Made by a program: the position numbers and the translations under genes
Notes under the pieces: generated by a model
Database searches by the model: none
Told to the model about the DNA's origin: nothing
What the model saw: only the letters and a program-made list of their open reading frames with translations
NCBI GenBank assembly: GCA_902609285.1
Contig: CACLRL010000011.1
Coordinates: forward strand, 1 to 33,364
From: an uncultured Candidatus Actinomarina sp.
Lineage (GTDB): Bacteria > Actinomycetota > Acidimicrobiia > Actinomarinales > Actinomarinaceae
Reading direction: 5' to 3'
DNA: 33,364 nt
Part shown: positions 15,730 to 23,268 of the stretch, in pieces
How the letters are laid out: every line of letters begins with the position of its first letter
Position numbering within the stretch: position 1 is the first letter of the stretch

Positions 15730-17049
15730 ATGAGAAAGTCTATTTTTGGACTGTCTCTTCTTACCTTAGCTTTAATTGCTGCAGCATGTGGTGGTGGAAG
15801 CTTAGAGGGAGAAGAGGTTCTTGTATTTGGTGCCCCAGCAACTGATGGACCTGACGGAAAAGCTATCCAAGAAGTCTTCGATGATTTCACCGAAGAAACT
15901 GGAATTATAGCTACTTATGTTGGTTCAGAGAACTTCGAATCAGAAGTTCAAGTTCAACTTGAATCAGGAGATGTTCCTGATATTATCTACTGGCCTCAGC
16001 CAGGTGGTGTAGTTGATGCAGCTGAAAGAGGATTACTTGTTCCTCTTGAAGATTTAGACATTGACTTGGACGAATATGAATCACGTTACTCACCATATCT
16101 TGTGAGCCTAGGTGTAGTTGATGGAGTTGCTTATGGAGGCGCTAATGCGGTTAACCTTAAGAGTATTGTTTGGTACCAACCAGCAGAATTTGACAAGAGA
16201 GGATATTCAATTCCAGCAACATGGGATGAAATGATTGCTCTTGCTGATCAAATTGTTGCAGATGGAATGAATCCATTTTGTTTTGGTATGTACTCAAACG
16301 GTGCAACAGGTTGGCTTGCAACTGACTGGATGGAAGATGTAATGCTTCGTACCGGTGGCGGAACTGCAACATATGATCAATGGGTAAATCATGAAATACC
16401 ATTTAATGATCCAGTTGTTAAAAATGCTGCTGAGTACTTAAGTCAGATTATGCACACACCTGACTACGTTGTTGGTGGAACTGATGCAATTGTTTCTACA
16501 TTCTTTGGAAACGCTCAGGACCCAATGTTTGAAAGAGATGCAGATGGCAACCCAGGTTGTTTGATGCACAGACAAGCTTCATTCATTGTTGGTTTCTGGC
16601 CTGAAGATGCTCAACCTGGAGCAGGAACAGAAACTACTGTATTTCCGTTCCCAGTAATAGATGCTAGCTTGCCAAAGGCTGCTCTTGGTGGTGGTGATAT
16701 GTTCGCCGCTACAAACGATAGAGAAGCAACTGCTGCTCTAGTTCAATATCTATTACTTGATGATGAAGCATGGACACCTGTTGCTACAAACAGAAATGGT
16801 CATGGATCAACACGTATCACTGCAAACGTAAATTTTGATACTTCATTGTATGAATTAGAAATTACGCGTGTTTTAGGTGCTACAATTAATGCTGCTTTAA
16901 GTGAGAATGCATTCAGATTTGATGCATCAGACTTAATGCCAGTTGAAATTGGTCAAGGTGCTTTCTGGTCAGAAATGACAGAATTAGCAAGTAATGGTCC
17001 TAGTTATATCGATACTGCATTAGACAATATCGAAAATGCTTGGCCGTAA
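15730..17049 (+). CDS. sugar ABC transporter solute-binding lipoprotein
   Basis: 439 residues. The N-terminus (MRKSIFGLSLLTLALIAAAC) is a lipoprotein signal with cleavage before Cys20. The mature part has the extracellular solute-binding family 1 pattern: EVLVFGAP, a first lobe ending DIIYWPQPGGVVDAAERG, then SIVWYQ and GWLATDWMED with tryptophans (148, 195, 200) suited to stacking on sugars. Cys184 and Cys277 could form a disulfide. Resemblance is to binding proteins of the alpha-glucoside/oligosaccharide (AglE-like, CUT1) type; the true ligand is unknown. A strong stem-loop follows, after which the permeases are encoded, so this gene is probably made in excess of them. A diverged paralogue lies at 20759-22024. 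Confidence 0.9.
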   Translation: MRKSIFGLSLLTLALIAAACGGGSLEGEEVLVFGAPATDGPDGKAIQEVFDDFTEETGIIATYVGSENFESEVQVQLESGDVPDIIYWPQPGGVVDAAERGLLVPLEDLDIDLDEYESRYSPYLVSLGVVDGVAYGGANAVNLKSIVWYQPAEFDKRGYSIPATWDEMIALADQIVADGMNPFCFGMYSNGATGWLATDWMEDVMLRTGGGTATYDQWVNHEIPFNDPVVKNAAEYLSQIMHTPDYVVGGTDAIVSTFFGNAQDPMFERDADGNPGCLMHRQASFIVGFWPEDAQPGAGTETTVFPFPVIDASLPKAALGGGDMFAATNDREATAALVQYLLLDDEAWTPVATNRNGHGSTRITANVNFDTSLYELEITRVLGATINAALSENAFRFDASDLMPVEIGQGAFWSEMTELASNGPSYIDTALDNIENAWP

Positions 17050-17072
17050 ACCAAATTAAAAAAAATTAAGTT

Positions 17073-17098
17073 TATAGCCACCTTTAAAGGTGGCTATA
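17073..17098 (+). terminator. stem-loop between binding protein and permease genes
   Basis: TATAGCCACC, a TTTAAA centre and GGTGGCTATA form one continuous 26-base palindrome, followed by TTCTTTG rather than a pure T-run. It begins 24 bases after the SBP stop. In sugar ABC operons such structures often stop part of the transcripts or protect the SBP message, giving more binding protein than permease. Whether it terminates fully cannot be told from sequence. Confidence 0.75.
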
Positions 17099-17229
17099 TT
17101 CTTTGAAGCAACAAAATATAATGTTTAAACTAAATAGAAACACTTTAAGGTATTAATATCAAAGAAAATAAATTATTCAACATTGGGATAAGGGTTATTT
17201 CTCTCGGGTTATTCCCTCTTTTTTGGTTT

Positions 17230-18390
17230 TTGTCCCAAGCAATATTGTTTAGAGAACTAACAAAAGTTTTACCTCGACCTGTCCTAGTAGTCCTTGCAAT
17301 AGTTGTAGGGTCAACTTTTATATTTTTACTCTATCTAGGAATGAACAAGCTAATCAACTACGCACCGGAGAGATATCACGAAGGGCTATATGGAGCAATG
17401 TTCGTCGGTCCAGCAATATTTCTTCTAGGATTGTTTCTTTTATATCCAGCAATTAGAACAATTTATCTAAGCTTTTTTGATAAAAGAGGAAATAATTTTA
17501 TAGGATTTGAAAATTATATTTGGTCTTTTTCAGATCGTCTGATGTTAATCACAATTCGTAACCAAGTAATTTGGTTAGTTGGTGTTGTAACTTTAGTGAT
17601 TTTATTTGGATTGGTTGTAGGTTACATTTCAGATAGGTTAAAAAAAGGAGAAGCTTTTTTTAAATCTATTATATTTATGCCAATGGCAATATCTGCAGTT
17701 GGTTCAAGTGCTATTTTTAAATTTATTTATGAATATAGACCACCACCTTTAACTCAAATCGGATTGATAAATGGTTTAAGAGTTGGTGTAGGTTCAGATG
17801 TAAATGGTAATGAATGTGGAAATAATGTTACTTTAGACGATGGTACTAAATTAGATTATGTTAATGAAGGTTGTCTTAAACCAATTGGTTGGCTTCAGCA
17901 AAGAGATTTAACAAACCTTCCATCTTTCGAAAATATTACAAGTACAGAATTTTTCTCAAGTATATTTGTTAATTTTCCAATCAATACTGTGCTTCTAATG
18001 CTTGTTATGGTTTGGATGTTTACTGGTTTTGCAATGGTAGTTTTTTCGGCTGCAATAAAAGCTATACCTGGTGAGATTATTGAAGCAGGTCAGATTGATG
18101 GTGCATCAGAAGGAAAAATATTTTTATCAATAGTAATACCATATTTAAAAACAACTATTTTGGTAGTTGCTACATACATGACAGTTTCAGTTTTAAAAGC
18201 TTTTGATATTATTTATGTCACAACAAGAGGTGATTTCGAAACAAATTTATTGGCTGTCAAAATGTTAGACGAATTCGCAAAATTCCTTAACCAAGGTAGA
18301 TCAGCAGCAGTAGCTGTAATAATATTTATTAGCGTTATACCAATTATTATCCTGAATATTATTAGAAATAAGAGCGAAGCAAAATCATGA
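17230..18390 (+). CDS. sugar ABC transporter permease (MalF/AglF-like); start codon uncertain
   Basis: 386 residues from a TTG at 17230. The CUT1 permease pattern is clear: FVGPAIFLLGLFLLYPAIRTIYLSFFD, then at about 286-305 the EAA loop EAGQIDGASEGKIFLSIVIP that contacts the ATPase. An outer loop (about 186-220) has two cysteines (196, 215). The TTG has no ribosome site. The same frame continues upstream without a stop to 17149 and encodes a plausible membrane segment (NIGIRVISLGLFPLFWFLSQ), yet there is no ATG/GTG/TTG there. An ATC at 17158 lies 7 bases after AAGG (17147-17150) and would give a 410-residue protein. It is the first of five tightly coupled genes. Confidence 0.87.
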   Translation: MSQAILFRELTKVLPRPVLVVLAIVVGSTFIFLLYLGMNKLINYAPERYHEGLYGAMFVGPAIFLLGLFLLYPAIRTIYLSFFDKRGNNFIGFENYIWSFSDRLMLITIRNQVIWLVGVVTLVILFGLVVGYISDRLKKGEAFFKSIIFMPMAISAVGSSAIFKFIYEYRPPPLTQIGLINGLRVGVGSDVNGNECGNNVTLDDGTKLDYVNEGCLKPIGWLQQRDLTNLPSFENITSTEFFSSIFVNFPINTVLLMLVMVWMFTGFAMVVFSAAIKAIPGEIIEAGQIDGASEGKIFLSIVIPYLKTTILVVATYMTVSVLKAFDIIYVTTRGDFETNLLAVKMLDEFAKFLNQGRSAAVAVIIFISVIPIIILNIIRNKSEAKS

Positions 18391-19286
18391 ATAACCAAGT
18401 TCAAAAATGGTATGACAAACCAATTTCAAAAATTATTCTTGTCTCTATTTCCTTGACTTGGGTTTTGCCATACTTTGGATTTGTTCTCAGTTCTTTTAGA
18501 CCTGGTGACTCTATTAAAAGAGTGTCATGGTGGAGCTCGATTGCTACAGGTGATTTTATAAGGGAATTTACATTTGATAATTATTCTGAAATACTTTTTG
18601 CAGAAAATTTAAGTAGATCTTTTTTTAATTCATTTGCAGTTACGATTCCTTCGACAATAATACCTATTACTATTGCTGCATTTGCAGCATACGCTTTTGC
18701 ATTCATAGACTTTAAAGGAAAAGATATAGCTTTTTTGTTTGTGGTTGCAATGATGATAGTACCTCTACAAATGTCTTTGATACCGTTAATTAAACTCTTC
18801 AGTAAGGGGGCCGTCTTATTTGGAGTAACAGTGATTCCAGAACTAAGTATTAATGGAACGTTCGTGGCAGTCTGGTTTGCTCATACTGGATTTGGTTTAC
18901 CGTTAGCGACATTTTTATTAAGGGATTTTATGATGGGTTTACCTAAAAGTGTCATTGAGTCTGCGAAGATTGATGGAGCTTCACACTTAACAACATTCTT
19001 CAAACTAGCATTACCGTTATCGGTTGCTGGTATTGCAGCATTTGCTACGTTTCAATTTTTATGGGTCTACAATGATTTTCTCGTTGCGAATGTATTTTTA
19101 GGAATTAGACCTCAGAATCTTGTTGTAACATCTCATGTAGCTCAGCTGACAGTTGGAAATTATGGAGAAGCTTGGCATTTAAGAACATCAGGAGCGGTGA
19201 TTTCGATGATAGTTCCCTTAATAGTATTCTTCAGTCTTCAACGATTTTTTATTAGAGGTCTTATTGGAGGAGCAGTAAAGGGTTGA
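18387..19286 (+). CDS. sugar ABC transporter permease (MalG/AglG-like)
   Basis: 299 residues, about six membrane spans. SRSFFNSFAVTIPSTIIPI, AAYAFAFIDFKGKD and MSLIPLIKLF are typical of the second CUT1 permease. The EAA loop ESAKIDGASHLTTFFKLALP is intact. The protein ends in GGAVKG, matching the usual short C-terminus of MalG-type proteins. The ATG overlaps the stop of the first permease as ATGA, so the two are translated together and form the heterodimeric channel. Its own stop overlaps the next gene as TTGA. Confidence 0.92.
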   Translation: MNNQVQKWYDKPISKIILVSISLTWVLPYFGFVLSSFRPGDSIKRVSWWSSIATGDFIREFTFDNYSEILFAENLSRSFFNSFAVTIPSTIIPITIAAFAAYAFAFIDFKGKDIAFLFVVAMMIVPLQMSLIPLIKLFSKGAVLFGVTVIPELSINGTFVAVWFAHTGFGLPLATFLLRDFMMGLPKSVIESAKIDGASHLTTFFKLALPLSVAGIAAFATFQFLWVYNDFLVANVFLGIRPQNLVVTSHVAQLTVGNYGEAWHLRTSGAVISMIVPLIVFFSLQRFFIRGLIGGAVKG

Positions 19287-19873
19287 GACCCATACAAATT
19301 TCTCTGCTCATTTTGGTTTTTTCGTTTTGTTCAGTTCTCCAAACATACAACTATGAAATAAATGTCGATGATGAAAATATAAATCATAATGGGAAATTAA
19401 TAATCGATATTATTGATAGTCAATTATTCGATGATTCATTAGAGCTGAATTTTCAATTTTATCCCAACTCGCAAACTTTACCTGAATTTTACGTCTTGAC
19501 TTTTGATATGAAATTTAGAGAAGACTATGAAAGTGATTTTGATGGTGTTTGTGTCGGCCCAACATGGGAAGAAACTAAACCTGGGGAATTAACAGTTATT
19601 TTGAATAAAGAAGATAATTTTAAATCAAAAGTAACCGCAAATTTTGATCCAAATTCATTAGAGGATAGATGTGAGAAATACATTTATTATTTGAGATATT
19701 TTCAAGCAAATATTAATTTTGAACAAAAAATATTTTTTGGAGTGGCTACTGATTATGCAGAACTCTATCCTGATGCACCAAACTATTGGTTAGTAAATAA
19801 AAATAATGAAATTGAAAAAATTGGTACTAGTAACATAAAGAAATACAGCATATATTTTGAATTGAGTAAATAA
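19283..19873 (+). CDS. exported protein of unknown function within the sugar-transport operon
   Basis: 196 residues from a TTG overlapping the permease stop (TTGA), with GGAGGAG about 10 bases upstream. Not recognised. The first 20 residues (MRPIQISLLILVFSFCSVLQ) look like a signal peptide or membrane anchor. Cys16 lacks a proper lipobox because Phe precedes it. The remainder is acidic, rich in Asn/Asp and predicted beta strands (KLIIDIIDSQLF, LELNFQFYPNS, EFYVLTFDMKF), with Cys at about 92 and 129 (VCVGPTWEE, DRCEKYIYYL). That suggests a small secreted beta-sandwich with one disulfide. Its fixed place between permease and kinase suggests an envelope role in uptake of the same substrate. Confidence 0.7.
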   Translation: MRPIQISLLILVFSFCSVLQTYNYEINVDDENINHNGKLIIDIIDSQLFDDSLELNFQFYPNSQTLPEFYVLTFDMKFREDYESDFDGVCVGPTWEETKPGELTVILNKEDNFKSKVTANFDPNSLEDRCEKYIYYLRYFQANINFEQKIFFGVATDYAELYPDAPNYWLVNKNNEIEKIGTSNIKKYSIYFELSK

Positions 19874-19874
19874 C

Positions 19875-20768
19875 ATGAAAATTGGTATTGACTGGGGCGG
19901 TACAAAAATTGAAGCTATTGCAATTGATCCAATAAATGGTGAAGAATTAAAAAGAATACGTATAGATGCCCCAAAAAATAACTATGATGAAATAATTTCT
20001 GAAGTTGTCCGATTAATCAATGAAATTTCAGGTAGTGAAACTAATTTTACGGTTGGAATTGGTATGCCTGGATCCATAAATCCTCAAACAAATCTTGTAC
20101 AGGTATCAAATACACAAGCATTAGAAAATAAATCAGTAAAAGCAGACTTGGAAACTCAGCTTGGATATGAGATAAAAATTGCAAACGATGCCGATTGTTT
20201 AGCCCTATCAGAAGCGATTGATGGTGCTGGTGAAAAATATAGAAGTGTGTTTGCTGTCATACTCGGTACTGGTGTTGGAGCAGGCTTTTCGTTAAATAAG
20301 AAAATAGTTATTGGACCAAATAGACTGACTGGAGAGTGGGGACAAAATCCAATTCCTGGACCAATGGATGATTATGAAAAGAGTGTAAAACGACATTGTG
20401 GAAGAGTTGGTGCCATTGAGGTATTTATTTCAGGTCCAGGCTTAGAAAATCATTATCACTTTGTTACAAATTTAAAAAAAAGCTCAAGAGAAATTGTATC
20501 TTTATTTAAAGAGGAAGATTCCAATGCTGAAAAAGTAATGGATACTTACTTTGAAAGAATCGCAAGATCATTTAGTACTTTTGTAAATATATTGGATCCT
20601 GATGTCATTGTTTGTGGAGGGGGAATGTCTGAAGTAGATGATATTTATGAAGAAATACCAAAAAGAATAATTCCCTATATAGCGTCAAATTATTTTCTAA
20701 CACCAATCGTCAAAGCAAAACATGGCTCTTCAAGTGGAGTAAGAGGAGCTGCACATTTATGGAACTAA
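19875..20768 (+). CDS. ROK-family sugar kinase with degenerate zinc motif
   Basis: 297 residues. The ATP phosphate loop DWGGTKIE (6-13), GIGMPGSI, the catalytic region ANDADCLALSEA with Asp105, and GTGVGAG mark a ROK kinase. It would phosphorylate a hexose released from the transported sugar. The family zinc site, His in EWGHN plus CxCGxxGC, is altered: the sequence reads EWGQN (154-158) and RHCGRVGAIE (173-182), so the histidine and two of three cysteines are gone. The following FISGPGLE is normal. No winged-helix precedes the kinase, so it is not a repressor. It starts one base after the previous stop and overlaps the next gene by 10 bases. Confidence 0.88.
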   Translation: MKIGIDWGGTKIEAIAIDPINGEELKRIRIDAPKNNYDEIISEVVRLINEISGSETNFTVGIGMPGSINPQTNLVQVSNTQALENKSVKADLETQLGYEIKIANDADCLALSEAIDGAGEKYRSVFAVILGTGVGAGFSLNKKIVIGPNRLTGEWGQNPIPGPMDDYEKSVKRHCGRVGAIEVFISGPGLENHYHFVTNLKKSSREIVSLFKEEDSNAEKVMDTYFERIARSFSTFVNILDPDVIVCGGGMSEVDDIYEEIPKRIIPYIASNYFLTPIVKAKHGSSSGVRGAAHLWN

Positions 20769-22024
20769 ATAAATATTTAATTTTTATTATTTTTATTTTG
20801 GTTACAGTAATATTTTCAATTTTTGGATACAGTCCTGAAGAAGTCGTTATTGCTGGTCCATATTTTCCACAGATTGAATATTTTGAAAATGAATTAGATT
20901 TAATTTCAGCAGATTTAAATATAAAAATAAAATATGTTCCATATTCTGACATCGAAACAGAAATAATCGAGGGTAATAACTCTGATAATTTTGATCTTGC
21001 AATTATTCCAAATCCGCAGGGTGTAGTAAATCTTGGAGAACGAGGTTATCTTTATCCAATATCAATTGCACTTGAAAAAGAAATAATAGAGAATAATTAT
21101 TCAAGACATCTACAAGAAATAACAACATCTGATGTAGATGGTGAGACGTATGGTGTCTTATTTAGGCTTATACCAAACTCGCTAATTTGGTATGATGTAG
21201 AAAAATATAATCAATTAGGATCACCAAAATTTGAAAGTTTTCATGAGATGGTCTTATTTACTGAAGCAAACGTATATGAAGATAGCCCCTTATGGTGTTT
21301 GGATATCGAAAGTGGGGCTTCCACTGGCTGGATAGCAACCAATTGGTTAGAGGACATTATCTTACATGAACAAGGTCCCACTGTATATGATGAATGGTTT
21401 CAACAAAAAATTTCTCCACAGAATGACGAGATAAAACAATCAATTTCAAATATTGGTGAATTAATTTTTATTAAAGATGCAATCTATGGAGGAAATGAAA
21501 GAATAATAAACAAAGAGTTCAGAAATAATTTTCGGAATTTGGTTGATAGCAATAATAAATGTGTTTTCAGCTGGTCAGGACATTTTGCAGGTATGTATTT
21601 CCCTGATGATAAAAACTATGGTTCTGATTATGATTTTTTTAAATTTCCATCTGCAGAAAATAAAAATGCAATGGTCGGCATCGGAGATTCATTAGTAATC
21701 CTAAGTTCAAAAAGAGATTCAATTAATGTTTTTAATTCATTAACTAGCAATTCTTTTGGGCAAGATTGGATTTCACAACAAGACGGAATGTTTATTTCTG
21801 CAAATAAAAATTCAAACATCAATAAAATTAACAGTCCAATGCTTTTAAAGGAAACGTTAATTGTAAGGGATGCATTAAATGAAGATTTATTCAGATATGA
21901 TGCATCTGAACTTATGGAAAGACGAATTGGCGCTGATTATTTGTTACTTGCTTTAAGAGAATACATTTCTTATGGAAACCTCTATATTAACTTGATTACC
22001 CAAGAACTAGATAGCCAGTATTAA
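20759..22024 (+). CDS. membrane-anchored paralogue of the sugar-binding protein
   Basis: 421 residues. Clearly related to the SBP at 15730-17049. NPQGVVNLGERGYLYPI matches PGGVVDAAERGLLVPL. Its DVDGETYGVLFRLIPNSLIWYD matches VVDGVAYGGANAVNLKSIVWYQ. STGWIATNWLEDIIL matches ATGWLATDWMEDVML, and FRYDASELM matches FRFDASDLM. The aromatic residues (W144, W191, W196) and the cysteine pair (180, 268) are kept. There is no lipobox: residues 6-23 (YLIFIIFILVTVIFSIFG) form an uncleaved-looking anchor. It could be a second substrate-capturing subunit, an accessory receptor or a sensor. It is last in the operon, overlaps the kinase gene by 10 bases and converges on the ATPase gene 5 bases away. Confidence 0.85.
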   Translation: MELNKYLIFIIFILVTVIFSIFGYSPEEVVIAGPYFPQIEYFENELDLISADLNIKIKYVPYSDIETEIIEGNNSDNFDLAIIPNPQGVVNLGERGYLYPISIALEKEIIENNYSRHLQEITTSDVDGETYGVLFRLIPNSLIWYDVEKYNQLGSPKFESFHEMVLFTEANVYEDSPLWCLDIESGASTGWIATNWLEDIILHEQGPTVYDEWFQQKISPQNDEIKQSISNIGELIFIKDAIYGGNERIINKEFRNNFRNLVDSNNKCVFSWSGHFAGMYFPDDKNYGSDYDFFKFPSAENKNAMVGIGDSLVILSSKRDSINVFNSLTSNSFGQDWISQQDGMFISANKNSNINKINSPMLLKETLIVRDALNEDLFRYDASELMERRIGADYLLLALREYISYGNLYINLITQELDSQY

Positions 22025-22029
22025 TATTC

Positions 22030-23205
22030 TTAGATTACATCTCCTGATTCAGGATCAAAAAAATGAAGCTTTGAAGGATTGATCCTAAGTACAATTTCCT
22101 CACCCTCAGCAACAGTAGAGTTTGGATTTATCCTAGCTATAAATTTTGTATTATCTCCAAGAACAGTGATATCTTCACCTTCATCAGCTAATATTTCTTC
22201 AATAGCTTCAGTTTGAACAGGTTTTATGTCTTTATAAAAGTGTACATAAGAGTCTGATCCAAGTTGCTCTAGTAGAGATACTTTCACTTTTATACTCTCT
22301 GAATAGTCGGCTTCATTTGCAAAATATCCATCTTCAAAAGCTTCAGGCCTAATTCCAAGGATTATGTCTTTATTTTCGAATGATTTCAGTTTTTCTTTTT
22401 TTTCATCTTTATATGTAATTTGATTGTCTCCAAAAGTTAATTCAAGTACATCGTCTTTTGATTTAATTTTTGCATATACAAAATTCATTGACGGACTTCC
22501 AATAAATCCAGCTACAAATATATTTTTTGGATTTGAATAAATTTCTCGAGGTGTGTCTATTTGTTGCAATTCACCCTTTCGAATTACGGCAACTCTATCA
22601 CCCATTGTCATTGCTTCAACTTGATCATGGGTAACATATAAGGTTGTTGTTTGTAGTTGAGTGTGGAGTTGTCCTAGCTCAGCTCTCATTTGAACTCTTA
22701 ATTTTGCGTCTAAATTAGAGAGAGGCTCGTCCATTAAGAATGCCTGGGGGTTTCTTACAATTGCTCTTCCCATTGCTACTCTTTGTCTTTGGCCACCAGA
22801 TAAAGCTTTTGGCTTCCTTTCTAAAAGTTCACTTATTTCTAAAGTTTTTGCAGCATCTTTAACTTTTTGTTCAATTTCATCCTTTGGCAATTTTCTAAGT
22901 TTTAGAGAAAAAGCCATATTGTCATAAACTGACATATGAGGATATAATGCATAATTCTGAAATACCATTGCAATATCACGATCTTTTGGCGCAACTTCAT
23001 TTACAGTTTTGTCACCAATGGCAATTTCCCCTTCAGTTATATCTTCTAAGCCAGCAACCATCCTCAATAAAGTAGTTTTTCCACAACCTGAGGGACCTAC
23101 AAGAACTACAAATTCACCGTCATTAATAGTTATACTTACATCTTCTAAAGCTCTAGTGCCATTCGGGTATATTTTCCCAGCTGATACGATATCAATTGCT
23201 CCCAT
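22030..23205 (-). CDS. ugpC: sugar ABC transporter ATPase (MalK/UgpC/MsiK type)
   Basis: 391 residues. Walker A GPSGCGKTT (37-45), Q-loop at VFQNYALYPHM, signature LSGGQ (135-139), Walker B FLMDEPLSNLD (from 156) and H-loop His193 are intact. The C-terminal part (about 240-391) is the MalK-type regulatory OB-fold domain. It would energise the permease pair encoded convergently. Such ATPases are often shared among several sugar importers in actinobacteria, which may explain its separate transcription. There is no ribosome site before the ATG, and TAAAAT lies about 10 bases upstream on the minus strand, consistent with a leaderless message. The symbol is by similarity only. Confidence 0.92.
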   Translation of the reverse strand: MGAIDIVSAGKIYPNGTRALEDVSITINDGEFVVLVGPSGCGKTTLLRMVAGLEDITEGEIAIGDKTVNEVAPKDRDIAMVFQNYALYPHMSVYDNMAFSLKLRKLPKDEIEQKVKDAAKTLEISELLERKPKALSGGQRQRVAMGRAIVRNPQAFLMDEPLSNLDAKLRVQMRAELGQLHTQLQTTTLYVTHDQVEAMTMGDRVAVIRKGELQQIDTPREIYSNPKNIFVAGFIGSPSMNFVYAKIKSKDDVLELTFGDNQITYKDEKKEKLKSFENKDIILGIRPEAFEDGYFANEADYSESIKVKVSLLEQLGSDSYVHFYKDIKPVQTEAIEEILADEGEDITVLGDNTKFIARINPNSTVAEGEEIVLRINPSKLHFFDPESGDVI

Positions 23206-23268
23206 ATAGGGGTAATTTTAACCATATATTTTTTAATTTAAAAATGAATTCAATCTTATAATATTTCT
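23206..23268. promoter_or_regulatory. divergent promoter region, ATPase and photolyase; leaderless -10 for photolyase
   Basis: On the plus strand TATAAT (23257-23262) is followed by six bases and the photolyase ATG, so transcription would begin at or next to the start codon. On the minus strand TAAAAT lies at similar distance from the ATPase ATG. A 15-base A/T dyad, TTTTTAA-T-TTAAAAA (23230-23244), sits between them. Neither gene has an SD. Leaderless messages are common in actinobacteria; the assignment is inferred from spacing. Confidence 0.5.
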
